Assembly (NCBI RefSeq): GCF_900156425.1
Contig: NZ_FTNO01000003.1
Span: 310,001-374,000, forward strand
Length of the DNA: 64,000 bases
Direction of reading: 5' to 3'
From: Haladaptatus litoreus
Lineage (GTDB): Archaea > Halobacteriota > Halobacteria > Halobacteriales > Haladaptataceae
Shown in pieces: positions 52,687 through 61,714 of this stretch (its first letter is position 1; every line of letters begins with the position of its first letter). The notes below the pieces were generated by a model. That model saw only the letters and a program-made list of their open reading frames with translations, was not told the DNA's origin and did not search any database. The translations under genes and the position numbers were made by a program.

Positions 52687-52758
52687 CCTACGTTAGCGTC
52701 TGTCCCGTTCGAAAAACAAACGAATGAAAGACTGAGGGAGGGCCGGAGCGCCAGGAGG

Positions 52759-52953
52759 TTAGGTGTCGTCAGCGGCGGCGAGAAACGCCGTGAGCCACTC
52801 ACCGGGCGACAATGGATCAAGGGCCGGAACGTCGATCAACTCCGACATGTGGTCGATCTCGTGGCCACATGGGTAGATCGTGATCGCCGTCGGGGCACGA
52901 ACCACCGTCGCCATCACCATTTGGTCACACGTCGGGCAGCGTTCGCCTGTCAT
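52759..52953 (-). CDS. Small zinc-finger protein
   Basis: 64 aa. MTGERCPTCDQMVMATVVR carries a CPTC knuckle; PCGHEIDHMSEL supplies a further Cys and His for a mononuclear zinc site. Acidic C-terminus (LSPGEWLTAFLAAADD). Start overlaps the stop of a decayed zinc-ribbon gene by 4 nt (ATGA), a remnant of translational coupling. No function known; haloarchaea have many such micro-proteins. Confidence 0.6.
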   Translation of the reverse strand: MTGERCPTCDQMVMATVVRAPTAITIYPCGHEIDHMSELIDVPALDPLSPGEWLTAFLAAADDT

Positions 52954-53110
52954 TCGCCGTAAATCTCTTCGACACGCAGCGCCCCACCGCAGTTGCCACA
53001 GCTGAAGTTCTCAGGCTGTTTGACGACCTTCGAGTGCCGAGAGTGTGCGAACCGTTCGTTACAATCCTCTCAGATCACCTACCAGTTCGGGGTGAGAAAG
53101 CGTTGCGCAT
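52950..53110 (-). pseudogene. Decayed zinc-ribbon protein gene (SprT-C-like)
   Basis: One frame reads LTPNW, TAG, VI, TGA, EDCNERFAHSRHSKVVKQPE, NFSCGNCGGALRVEEIYGE, TGA. The sense requires CAG for TAG and TGT (Cys) for TGA, which would restore a CxxC...CxxC ribbon. Start ATG 53110 is in another frame, so a shift is also present. The ribbon resembles the C-terminus of SprT-like proteins. The upstream side ends at the dispersed repeat (53141-53164). Confidence 0.45.
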
Positions 53111-53164
53111 AGATTGATTCGGGGGTCCCGGGTGCCCTCTACTTCCGCTTATGGATTAAGGCGG
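53107..53164 (-). repeat. Dispersed GAAGTGG-box repeat (copy 4)
   Basis: On the minus strand it contains CTTAATCCATAAGCGGAAGT (matches 24937-24960), then a GGGACCC run and ATCAATCTATGC (matches 20926-20937). The stretch 53165-53535 holds no gene I can support. Confidence 0.5.
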
Positions 53165-53535
53165 CAATGGACGAATTTCCCACACCTACATTTCCGCCAA
53201 AGCGACAGTGTTAGATTATTCTATAGTTGAAAAAACAGTCGCTGTGCAATTCTACCGAACTCCGTGAAATTGCACACTGATTTTCCTCCAAGCATTCGTG
53301 CAACCAAACAATCGCCTCCAAACCTGGCTTCCCTCATCGGCTGCTTACGCCAAATAATAGCGCGCAGATTATAGCACTTATTGGGTTGGATTGCATTCTA
53401 TTATGGATGTAACTAATCGCTCTTATCCGGTAGAAACTGACTCTACTCCGAACAATCGCGCTCTGACACACTTATTAGATCCCAAAGCGTAGTTTCTAGT
53501 CAATCTGGCCGGGAATCCAGAGGGAGGGGAATAAC

Positions 53536-54072
53536 ATGGCTCACAGGGGACGCTCATCCACACACGAAACCGAAGCATCAGTTGCTGGTCGACCGCGCAC
53601 CGACCGAACAGTTGGCGATTATAGCCCACTATTGTTTCCTGCAGGAGGTATTCTTGCTGGAATTGCTCAAGTTCTTCTTTTGGATACCCCAGCAGTGGAG
53701 GCGTTCTTACTCGCGTTTTTAGTGATAGTTGTTGGCATACAGGGGATCTGGGCCTTTTTAGGCCATTACTTTAGATCTGACGAGATAGCCGCGTTCATCG
53801 GCTGGCCGGCGGATAACCCGTTCCAAAAAGAAGTCGCGTTCGGTAATCTCGCTTTCGGAGTGCTGGGCATTCTCTGTCTCTGGTTTCGAGGTGGGTTCTG
53901 GATCGCAACGGCGATCGGTATCTCTGTGTTCATGCTTGGGGCCGCCATTGTCCACGTGAAAGATATCCGAGAGACACAGAATAGAAGTCCCGGAAACGCT
54001 GGGGCAATTCTGTGGACGGATGTCCTTACTTCGCTCGTTTTGCTCATGTTACTGACTCTCTATTTTCTTTGA
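53536..54072 (+). CDS. DUF6790-like membrane protein
   Basis: 178 aa with four membrane segments (LLFPAGGILAGIAQVLLLD; AFLLAFLVIVVGIQGIWAFL; GNLAFGVLGILCLWFRGG; TDVLTSLVLLMLLTLYFL). The GHYFRSDEIAAFIGWPADN and PFQKEVAFGNLAFG segments are typical of the DUF6790 family as I recall it. Unknown function. The first 30 residues are Arg/Thr-rich and cytoplasmic. Confidence 0.7.
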   Translation: MAHRGRSSTHETEASVAGRPRTDRTVGDYSPLLFPAGGILAGIAQVLLLDTPAVEAFLLAFLVIVVGIQGIWAFLGHYFRSDEIAAFIGWPADNPFQKEVAFGNLAFGVLGILCLWFRGGFWIATAIGISVFMLGAAIVHVKDIRETQNRSPGNAGAILWTDVLTSLVLLMLLTLYFL

Positions 54073-54248
54073 GCGGTGTGATTTCAATCATTCGACAGGG
54101 GTGCGGAAAAACACCCCATCAACTACTCTTCCGAGTAACTTGGCCGCCCTCTGGGGAACAGCCCGGGAATTCTCTAGGGATGATCCTTTCCGAGAGTAAT
54201 GCCAGCGCCAGAATTTCAGCAGAGAAGCAGCTTCCACTCTTTCGAGAT

Positions 54249-54344
54249 AGGTTTCGGACTTCGTCGAGGGCGGCGACCCGGCCAATTCCACTTCCGCTTA
54301 GTAAAAAATGGAGAAGTGGATGAGACACCACCACTTCCAGTGTA
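54249..54344 (-). repeat. Dispersed GAAGTGG-box repeat (copy 2)
   Basis: Minus strand: TACACTGGAAGTGGTGGTGT (54325-54344; 19 of 20 identical to 20849-20868), TAAGCGGAAGTGGAAT (54285-54300; identical to 20893-20908), and a 30-bp tail (54249-54278) shared with 45452-45481. Confidence 0.5.
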
Positions 54345-54430
54345 GATTGAGGTTACAAGCTCTCTTTCGTACGATAATAGTCGACCAGATATCTATAAAT
54401 CATATGTTGCTATATCAAACGAACATACTT

Positions 54431-55175
54431 GGAAGATGAGACTACAGTGAGTATAGAGACCTCAGAATGCACGATTTTGGGCAATTCACTCCTTTGCAAA
54501 CGTCTCAAACTGAACCATAGAAGCCAGCTCTACTCAATTTTCTAACTATTGGGCAAACTAACGACGATTCGAACCAGAGCCGCCGCTGCTCACCTGGCGT
54601 TCATGGCTCTGAAACAGGGTTCCTAGCCGATTCCAGTCCGCTTCTGTAGCGTGAGGACTGTGTTTGCCGTCACAATCGGTGATTGTTCGTACTCACCGGT
54701 CACATCGATCTGCACCAGCAGATCAACAGCACGCCAAATTGAGTACAGCAAGCAGGCAAACGCGAAGTAGAAAAACCGCAGCACAAAATTCTTCGACGTG
54801 GTGGCAGCCATGAACCGTTTGACGCTCTTGTAGCCACTCTCAATCTACCAGCGGTACGCATACTCGCCCAACAGCCTCGGATTCCAGTTCGTCATGATTA
54901 CCGAATACTGACGATAATCCGTACACTCGGAGTTGTCCCTGCGTCGGTAGATCAGTGTTGTTTCGTGCCTTTCATCGTCGTTTAGCAGAAGGTTCCGGTT
55001 TATCACATACCGATCCTGATCCCACTGCAGCAACCGCTGTGCTTGGGCTTGCTCGCTCGTCTGCATTCAATACGATTGGTACGGTATTACCGACGAGCTG
55101 GATCGTTGCCCACTGAAAGGCGTATTCGCCTGTGCTCTCTCCGTACTGATGATCTCAAGGTCTCTACAACAGCAC
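54431..55175 (-). mobile_element. IS remnant with DDE-type transposase pseudogene
   Basis: The longest copy of the transposase family in the window. From 55165 downward it reads YGESTGEYAFQWATIQLVG, a frameshift, then MQTSEQAQAQRLLQWDQDRY, ETTLIYRRRDNSECTDYRQY, LLGEYAYRW, TAG (54842-54844, CAG expected), IESGYKSVKRFMAATTSKNF, VLRFFYFAFACLLYSIWRAV, IVTANTVLTLQKRTGIG, stop. About 190 bp later the end motif GATGAGACTACA lies at 54434. The 5' half is missing. Inactive. Confidence 0.7.
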
Positions 55176-55215
55176 TAAGTCAGCCAGAAATGGAGCCTCT
55201 CCGAGAGCTAACTTC

Positions 55216-55698
55216 CTATGGTGGGTTACTCGCGGTGTTCAGTGGCTTGTAGGAGTCTGCATGATAGGCAACACGCCAGAGTTTGAGAACAGCACGAGTA
55301 ACGAGTGCTTCGGCAGACTGCTTGATGCAGGACTCTTCAACTTCGTCAGGATCAGAGGTGGCATCAGGAGGCGGGTGGTAGTGCCCACGTCCAGGGACAT
55401 GGATGTAGTCGCCGTCATGTGGATGTTTACCCCAGCGGAAGTTCACACCGCCAGAGTCTGTGTAGTGAAATTTGTAGTCTGCTTGGGTCGTCCACTGAAC
55501 GTCAATCCGGGCGGATTCGGCACGACAGAGTCCGTCATCGAGTAGGACTTCCAGAACCGTCGGATTGAGATAGTCATCTAGCGATGGTGCTGCGAGTGGC
55601 TCTCCTCTCTCAATGATATCACGAATTGTGAGGAGCACTGGCCGATCGATCGGCCCTCGTAACGAGTGGAACTCGTCTGTCTCGGGGTTCTCCACCAT
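55216..55698 (-). CDS. Partner protein of a DUF7342-type regulator
   Basis: 160 aa (RSLRGPIDRPVLLTIRDIIE-like N-terminus, LDDYLNPTVLEVLLDDGLC, NFRWGKHPHDGDYIHVPGRG, HYHPPPDATSDPDEVEESC). I know this pair (regulator plus this protein) as a widespread haloarchaeal two-gene unit without known function. It starts 3 nt after the regulator stop. The His-rich HVPGRGHYHPPP stretch could bind a metal. Intact. Confidence 0.65.
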   Translation of the reverse strand: MVENPETDEFHSLRGPIDRPVLLTIRDIIERGEPLAAPSLDDYLNPTVLEVLLDDGLCRAESARIDVQWTTQADYKFHYTDSGGVNFRWGKHPHDGDYIHVPGRGHYHPPPDATSDPDEVEESCIKQSAEALVTRAVLKLWRVAYHADSYKPLNTASNPP

Positions 55699-55701
55699 CG
55701 G

Positions 55702-56292
55702 TTAGACGGAAACACTTTCGTCAGTTGTTCGTGCGTCGCCGTTAACAAACCGTTCGGCGTTCGCAATCGAAAGTGCAGCGTTCGCGAATGCGAGATTTCG
55801 GCGCGTCGTCTGCCAGTCCTGAAGCGTTTCAGTGTCTATTTCGGACTGGCTGGAGTCGGTCTCGGAGAGGATTTGATTTGTCTGCTCGATGGTTACCTCC
55901 TCGGGTGAGTCGACGCCGTATTCCGACCGGTAATTGTTAAGCCGATCACGCATCTCCGCGATGCGTGTGACGAGTTCGTCGGTCGAGACGTGTTGAAGGA
56001 TGTTTGCAGCCTGCTCGACGACGAGCGACTCCGAGGATCGCCGATAGGTCGTCCCGCCGTGTTCTCCTGTTGCGGTGACGACAAATCCCTCGTCAGCGAG
56101 TGTGTTCAGATGCTTCCGTGCCGTCTTTGGTGAGGTCCGCGCGTCGTCGGCGACAGTATCAGCTGACACAGGCGAATAGGTGTGGGCGACAACGTGGCGA
56201 ATGCGCTCGTAGGGAGTCGTCTCCGACTCCCACTCGTCGCTGACTGCTTCGTTGACGTCCTTGAATTCGTCCGGTGGAATTTTGTCGGTCAT
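55702..56292 (-). CDS. Winged-helix regulator, DUF7342-like
   Basis: 196 aa. N-terminal HTH (TTPYERIRHVVAHTYSPVSA, ARTSPKTARKHLNTLADEGF, wing TTYRRSSESLVV). A helical C-terminal region (ELVTRIAEMRDRLNNYRSEY, WQTTRRNLAFANAALSIANA) probably dimerises. The family is common in haloarchaea and is usually encoded with the partner downstream (gap 3 nt), as here. Target unknown; could act as a two-gene regulatory or toxin-antitoxin-like unit. Confidence 0.75.
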   Translation of the reverse strand: MTDKIPPDEFKDVNEAVSDEWESETTPYERIRHVVAHTYSPVSADTVADDARTSPKTARKHLNTLADEGFVVTATGEHGGTTYRRSSESLVVEQAANILQHVSTDELVTRIAEMRDRLNNYRSEYGVDSPEEVTIEQTNQILSETDSSQSEIDTETLQDWQTTRRNLAFANAALSIANAERFVNGDARTTDESVSV

Positions 56293-56404
56293 GTCTTCAC
56301 CAACGAGTCAGAGGAGTATAGTTCTTTGGTAGAGTAGTATTCTTCCCTTAGTTCGCATGTTTGTTCAACGCGTATGCATTGAGGGTGATGGTCTCAACTA
56401 TGTG

Positions 56405-56990
56405 AACTGTGGAAGATAAGACTACACAAAAGTAACGTACCCAGAATGCACGATTTTAGCTAATCCACCCTCCCACACGGTGACCTATGGAAATCGGTTC
56501 TAGATACTATGCTAATATATTCGCAACATACCGGTTGTTCGAGCCAAATCTGAGACTCATCGACTGGCGTTCACCGCGTCAAAACACAGGTCTAGCCGAT
56601 TTAGAAGTCGGTTGAGGGCCTGGCGATACATTTCGCGAATCCGTTTGACGGAGAGATTCCGAATATGCTTGCGATGAGTGCGTTCTAGTGGTGTTCGGTC
56701 TCGCTGTGAGTCGTAGGCGAAGCTTCGACCACCTTCATTCGCTGCCAACCGCTCTCGAAATCAATTTGATCGCAAAGTAACGGATGCTGATCGAGATATT
56801 CGACAAGCGGTTTTCATATACCCCGCCGTGGAGTTCTGTCAGCAAGAACACTCGCACCAGCGATTCCATCTCGTAGTCCGATGATCCGGTGTAGCAATTG
56901 TAGGTCTCGAAATCGACAGTAGCTGTTCTTGATAGCGACCTAGAATCTACATCTAGCAGTTATTCCGACTGAGACTGATTTCCTCGCCAT
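56405..56990 (-). mobile_element. IS remnant, internally deleted, same end motif
   Basis: At 56411 the end motif GATAAGACTACAC, then AGAATGCACGATTTTAG, matches 54434 and 59910. On the minus strand a transposase-like N-terminal piece (YTGSSDYEMESLVRVFLLTE, LHGGVYENRLSNIS) lies near 56750-56900. A C-terminal stub lies near 56590, next to a piece of similar GCGTTCA flank. The central part is missing. A short ORF (56557-56748) is not supported as a gene. The 56991-57187 stretch has no gene. Confidence 0.55.
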
Positions 56991-57187
56991 AATATCGGGT
57001 ATCGTCGCCTCTACACGACCAATTCCGTCCCTTTAGCGTTTGCCAAACTGAAGTTGACAGATGGGAAATTGAATTTCTCAGAGGTGTACAAAAAGTACGT
57101 ATCTAGTAATAAAAACTGTTGTGGTGAATGCTCCAAAGTGTGAACCGTTGGGCTACTCATAAGCTATTGTGCCGTAGCGTAGGGTGA

Positions 57188-58636
57188 ATGAGTCCAATCA
57201 CACTACTGAGTGCCGTCGACCCAGTATGGGCGACGTTCCTCTCTCCGGAACTCGCGAGCCGGATGCAGTTCGGATGGACAATCTCCGTTCACATCATCTT
57301 CGCGTCCCTTTCGATCGGGCTCGCACCGTTTATTATCTACTTTACTTGGAAAGACGTGCGGACGAACGAGCAGCGGTATGCGCGATTGCGCTCGTTCTGG
57401 GTGAAGGTTTTCGCCGCCGGCTTCGTGATGGGTACAGTCACCGGGATTCCGATGAGCTTCCAGTTCGGCACGAACTTCCCACAGTTCGCCGAGGTAGCCG
57501 GTGAATTGATCGGCGGCCCGCTGGCCTTCGAAGCGAAGATGGCGTTCTTCTTAGAGGCCGTCTTCCTCGGCGTGTTGCTGTACGGCCGCGACCGTGTTGA
57601 GGACCGAACATACGTCATCTCGTCGGTGCTCGTCGGCTTTGGCGCCTGGCTGTCGGGGTTCTGGATCCTGATCGTCAACGCTTGGATGCAGACCCCACGG
57701 GGCTACGAGATGGTCACCCGCAACGGGATGGAAGTCGCCAAACTAACCGATCCGTTCGCCGCGTTCCTCACCCCGCGAATGCCCTGGATGTATGTCCATA
57801 TGATGAACGCGTCGGTGATCTCGGTCGCACTGCTGGTCGCGGGCGTCTCGGCGTATATCGTCTGGAAAAATCCCGACACTGAAGCCTGGAACACCGCACT
57901 CAAGCTGGCTGTCGTACTCCTGATCATCTCCGCACCGTTCCAAGCGGTCCACGGCGATGCCTACGGCCGCCACGTCGAGGACACCCAGCCACAGAAGTTT
58001 GCCGCGATGGAGGCTCACTACGAGACGGGGCAGGCCGACCTACACCTGCTCGCGTTTCCGAAGTCACCTGAGGCACTCACCGACCCGCGAGCCGAGAACC
58101 TCGTCACCGTGAGCCTTCCCGCAGTCGGGTCGTTCCTCGCCAGTGGCGGGGACTTCGACGCCGAGGTCATCGGACTGAACGAGTACGAGGAGAACCCCCC
58201 CGTAGCACTCGTGTTCTGGTCGTTCCGTTTCATGGTCGGGCTCGGGTTCCTGTTCATCGGGCTCGCGCTCTGGGGCGGGATCCTCACGTACCGAGGCCGG
58301 TTGGCCGACAGCACACGCTACCTGAAGGCGATGATCGCTGCATCGCCGTTCGGCTACGCTGCGTTGCTCACCGGCTGGTACGTCACCGAGATCGGCCGGC
58401 AGCCGTGGGTCATCCAGGGCGAACTCAAGACGAGCGAGGCGGTGTCATCGACGCTCACCGGGGCCGAGGCGACACTGACCCTGGTCGGGTTCGTCGTGCT
58501 CTACGTCGGGCTGATGCTGACTGCGCTGTACATCCTGAAGTGGCTGATCCGGGAGGAACTCCGGTCACTCGGCGTCCGAGAGTCGAGTGGTGGCCGCTGG
58601 CACGACCCGATTCCGTGGGTGAGTAGCGATGACTGA
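57188..58636 (+). CDS. cydA: Cytochrome bd-type quinol oxidase subunit I
   Basis: 482 aa with about nine membrane segments. SVHIIFASLSIGLAPFIIYF has the N-terminal heme ligand His. MSFQFGTNFPQFAEVAGELI, MYVHMMNASVISVALLVAG and GWYVTEIGRQPWVIQGELKT (the GRQPW motif) are family signatures. A high-affinity terminal oxidase with CydB; electrons come from quinol. ATG 57188. The region is more G+C-rich than the neighbouring accessory DNA. Confidence 0.92.
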   Translation: MSPITLLSAVDPVWATFLSPELASRMQFGWTISVHIIFASLSIGLAPFIIYFTWKDVRTNEQRYARLRSFWVKVFAAGFVMGTVTGIPMSFQFGTNFPQFAEVAGELIGGPLAFEAKMAFFLEAVFLGVLLYGRDRVEDRTYVISSVLVGFGAWLSGFWILIVNAWMQTPRGYEMVTRNGMEVAKLTDPFAAFLTPRMPWMYVHMMNASVISVALLVAGVSAYIVWKNPDTEAWNTALKLAVVLLIISAPFQAVHGDAYGRHVEDTQPQKFAAMEAHYETGQADLHLLAFPKSPEALTDPRAENLVTVSLPAVGSFLASGGDFDAEVIGLNEYEENPPVALVFWSFRFMVGLGFLFIGLALWGGILTYRGRLADSTRYLKAMIAASPFGYAALLTGWYVTEIGRQPWVIQGELKTSEAVSSTLTGAEATLTLVGFVVLYVGLMLTALYILKWLIREELRSLGVRESSGGRWHDPIPWVSSDD

Positions 58637-59621
58637 CCCGCTGTTGCCCGTCGACGCGTACCTCGTAGAATCGCTGCCGGAGATCTGGTTCGGCGCCGTG
58701 CTGTTCGCGTTGGGGATGTACGTCGTCCTCGACGGGTTCGACTTCGGTATCGGGATGCTTTACGCGACCCGGACGGACGAACGCGAGCGGGAGACGTTCC
58801 TGGCGGCGTTCGGACCGGTCTGGGACGCGAACGAGGTGTGGATCGTCGCCTTCGGGACGATGCTGCTAGCGGCGTTCCCGCGCGTGTACTCGCGCCTGCT
58901 GGCGGACAACTATCTGCTCGCGCTCGGGTTCGTCGTCGCGTTGGTGTTCCGCGGCCTCGGTCCGGAACTCCGCGAGCAGCGCGACGACGAGCGCTGGAAG
59001 CGCTACACCGACTACGCGTTCATCGGCGGGAGCGTGTTCGCGCCGCTCCTGTTGGGGATGCTCGCGGGTCGCTGGCTGTTCGGCGGGGCGACGCTACCAG
59101 TGGCGTTGACTAGCGTCGGCCTGGTCGCCGTCTCGATAGTCACGGGGGCGGCGTTCCTCGCAGCCAAGACCGAGCCCGGTCTGGCATCGGAACTGCGAGC
59201 GTACGGCATCGGTGCGACACTGGCGTACCTTGGCGGTGTGGTCGTGCTGCTGGGAACCGTCGTTCTGACCGATGCGGGCGGCGCTGCCGACGCGGTGCTC
59301 TCGCTGCCCGTCGCTGCAGTCGTCGCTCTCTCGGTCGCCGTCGGGCTGGGCGGGAGCGTACTGGCCAGACGCGGCCGGTACCGAGCTTGGCTCGCGAGCG
59401 CGCTGGCGCTGCCCACACTGTTGACGATCTTGGTCGCAATTCTGCTGTACCCGACGATTTATCCGCCGACCGGGCTGTTGGTTAGAGAAGCGGTCGTGTC
59501 GCCATTAGCGCTGAACCTCGTGACCGTCCTCGGGTTTCTGGTCCTGCTGGTACTGTGGTACTTCAAGTTCCTCTACGGCGTGTTTAGCGGCCCAATCGAG
59601 GGTGAGGGCTACGGGGGGTAA
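58629..59621 (+). CDS. cydB: Cytochrome bd-type quinol oxidase subunit II
   Basis: 330 aa membrane protein with the CydB start (PEIWFGAVLFALGMYVVLDG, FDFGIGMLYATRTDEREREE-like segment) and GPVWDANEVWIVAFGTMLLA. The start overlaps cydA by 8 nt. Together they form the heterodimeric oxidase. No small third subunit (CydX/CydH-like) is evident between 59622 and 59900. Confidence 0.92.
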   Translation: MTDPLLPVDAYLVESLPEIWFGAVLFALGMYVVLDGFDFGIGMLYATRTDERERETFLAAFGPVWDANEVWIVAFGTMLLAAFPRVYSRLLADNYLLALGFVVALVFRGLGPELREQRDDERWKRYTDYAFIGGSVFAPLLLGMLAGRWLFGGATLPVALTSVGLVAVSIVTGAAFLAAKTEPGLASELRAYGIGATLAYLGGVVVLLGTVVLTDAGGAADAVLSLPVAAVVALSVAVGLGGSVLARRGRYRAWLASALALPTLLTILVAILLYPTIYPPTGLLVREAVVSPLALNLVTVLGFLVLLVLWYFKFLYGVFSGPIEGEGYGG

Positions 59622-59899
59622 CCCCACCAACCTCTCGTCGTTCCATTCTCCGCTCAGTACTGGTGACTCTCCGATCGGGGATGTGTACGATATGATGGAA
59701 TCACATCCTCGCGATAGTGTATCACTCTTGATGTCACACATCACCAGTGCCGGCAACTGGAACGCGACAGAGCGTATCGGCTTCGGACTGCCGAGGACCG
59801 CATTGTGTCGCAGTTTGTCGAGCAGACACTCTAGCTGGGGCCATCGAAGGAAGACAGTTCCATATGCATTCAGACGGCCAGTCTCAACTTCTGAATATA

Positions 59900-60240
59900 C
59901 TGGGGAGTTGAGACTACACTGGGGATAGCGATCCTGTGATGCGTGATTTCAGCCGAATCCGCGATCAGAAACTGCTTCGCATCGCCTCTCAAGCGGACTC
60001 TCCTATCATACTCTCAACTATATCCATGAATTTCTGAGATTGCCGACAGCGTTGCCACTCAGAAAATCGGCGTTAGCCCGGACTGACCGGCTATCTACCC
60101 GATTCCGGTCTCCTTCTTCAGCAGAGTGAGCGTATTGTCGGCCGTCACGATCGGTGACTGCTCGTATCCGTCGGTCAATTCGTGCGTCGCGTCCAGCACG
60201 GCCGCTGAAATCTACTAGCTGAGAATAGCAATAAGGCCGC
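59900..60240 (-). mobile_element. IS remnant: end motif plus transposase C-terminal codons
   Basis: The end motif GTTGAGACTACACTGGGGAT is at about 59910. The C-terminal reading AVLDATHELTDGYEQSPIVT, ADNTLTLLKKETGIG (stop 60096-60098) lies about 190 bp away on the minus strand. Upstream of it the frame is destroyed. Fourth copy of the family. Confidence 0.6.
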
Positions 60241-60400
60241 TTCAACCGTTATTGGCAACGGGCGCGTCTGTTACGGGTACGATGGCTGTTACAGACCGGT
60301 GGAGGGGTGTGGGAGGGTTCGAAGGCGAAATCCACGCGGTCCAGCGCTGTCGCGTGTCGCTTCGAGCGGGTCTCGAATGTCGTCGAGCCGAGTGACCGTC

Positions 60401-60574
60401 TCAGACCTGAATGATTCCCGCGACGCCGATGAGGCCGACGAGGACGCCCACGACGCCCAGAACGCCGAGATATTTCAGCGGTTCCCACCAGTAGCGGAAG
60501 TAGGTAAATATGCCGAAGAAACTGAAGAAGAATAACGCAAGTGGTTCGTGCCGGGCAAATGCCGAGAAGCCCAT
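60401..60574 (-). CDS. Small membrane protein (57 aa)
   Basis: MGFSAFARHEPLALFFFSFF, GIFTYFRYWWEPLKYLGVLG, VVGVLVGLIGVAGIIQV. Two hydrophobic segments with an aromatic turn (YFRYWWEPLKYLG) typical of small haloarchaeal inner-membrane proteins. ATG 60574 is preferred to 60592. No known function. The stretches 60241-60400 and 60575-60827 show no other gene. Confidence 0.5.
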   Translation of the reverse strand: MGFSAFARHEPLALFFFSFFGIFTYFRYWWEPLKYLGVLGVVGVLVGLIGVAGIIQV

Positions 60575-60833
60575 AATATAAAAAACCAACAAATCCGAGT
60601 TGCCACGATGGTTGATCGTCCGACGTGCTCATTGAGAATAGGTGCGTTGTAGGTTTGTTAGTCCTATCGGTTGCTTGTTTAGTAGCCAAATGTGAGTCTG
60701 AGCAATATGATTTAGAAATGGTAGAGGAGAGATTTCATCCTGATGGATTGTGAGGAGCGTCCCGTCGTTATCGCATGACCGCTATATCGGATTCATTCGC
60801 TAGTGATAAGCCTCCCTACCTCGTTTCGTGTCC

Positions 60834-61463
60834 ATGTCCTCGAACCTCTTCCCTGTGTCCATTGAAAGCGAACGACTCCGATACGAACCGCTCCATGAGT
60901 CGGTCGACGCCCTCGACCTGTACGAGTACCACCGCTCCGGAGAACTGGACGCCGTGCTGCGCTTGCTGCGGGAACGGCCACACGCAACACCAAAGGAGAC
61001 GGTAGAAGCGCTTGCGGAAAGTCGCGACGCATGGGAATCCAGTGACCGGGCAACCTACGCAATCCATAAAAAAGATGGCGGCGAGTTCGTTGGCGTCAGC
61101 GAACTGTGGCTCGAATGGGAGAAACGAAAAGTGTCGTTCGGTGTCTGGATTCGAGAGCCGTTCTGGGGGCGTGGCTATTCGGATGAACGAGCAGGTGCGA
61201 TGTTGTACGTTGCCTTCGACCGACTCGACCTTGATCTCGTGAGCATTGAACACGAACCCGAGAACGACCAGTCGAAACGGTCCATCGGGAAGTACGTCGA
61301 GACCTACGGGGGGCAGTTCGACGGAGTCCTCCGGAACGGACTCCCTGCTGGCGACTTCGGCGGGCCCCGGGATCTGCACCTGTACAGCATCTCGAAGTCA
61401 CAGTGGCGCGAAAACGTATCGGCGGACGAAACGAGTGGTTATCTGGTTACAGACGGACGATAG
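60834..61463 (+). CDS. GNAT-family N-acetyltransferase
   Basis: 209 aa from ATG 60834 (a GTG at 60828 is possible). GNAT motifs: SERLRYEPLHESVDALDLYE at the start (the RimJ/RimL type), FVGVSELWLEWEKRKVSFGV and the acetyl-CoA loop WGRGYSDERAGAMLY (R/Q-x-x-G-x-G/A). A C-terminal helix (KSQWRENVSADETSG) follows. RimJ-like, so probably acetylates an amino group of a protein or small molecule. Confidence 0.85.
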   Translation: MSSNLFPVSIESERLRYEPLHESVDALDLYEYHRSGELDAVLRLLRERPHATPKETVEALAESRDAWESSDRATYAIHKKDGGEFVGVSELWLEWEKRKVSFGVWIREPFWGRGYSDERAGAMLYVAFDRLDLDLVSIEHEPENDQSKRSIGKYVETYGGQFDGVLRNGLPAGDFGGPRDLHLYSISKSQWRENVSADETSGYLVTDGR

Positions 61464-61540
61464 GGAGGCGATGTGTCCGGCAGCGTCTTGTTCGTCAAAG
61501 CCATCTTGTGTCGATATCGATGCGAGGGGTTTTGTTGCCC

Positions 61541-61714
61541 TTATCGATAATACAATCCGGCGGAAATTGCGGCCCCGATAGCCAGGCCGATCGCTATCCC
61601 CAGTGCGAGATTATCGAAGACGAGTCCGAGTGCCACGCCAACCGGGAGGCCGATGCCGATTCCGACACCAACTGCCTCATTTGCATCTCTAGTGTCGCTC
61701 TCGTCCTGACTCAT
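61541..61714 (-). CDS. Glycine-zipper small membrane protein (57 aa)
   Basis: From ATG 61714: MSQDESDTRDANEAVGVG, IGIGLPVGVALGLVFDN, LALGIAIGLAIGAAISAG, LYYR. The N-terminus is acidic and two membrane segments with Gly-x3-Gly spacing follow, a glycine-zipper pattern. Similar small proteins are frequent in haloarchaea. Too short for the usual ORF cut-off; found by reading the minus strand. Convergent with the acetyltransferase gene. Confidence 0.65.
   Translation of the reverse strand: MSQDESDTRDANEAVGVGIGIGLPVGVALGLVFDNLALGIAIGLAIGAAISAGLYYR

Noticed and set aside
56557-56748. 63-aa ORF (MAANEGGRSFAYDS...)
   Set aside because: It lies inside a deleted IS remnant in a frame that does not continue the transposase; probable debris.
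59602-59928. 108-aa ORF after cydB as a possible third oxidase subunit
   Set aside because: It is not hydrophobic, overlaps the cydB end and runs into the IS end. CydX-like subunits are about 40 aa with one membrane segment.
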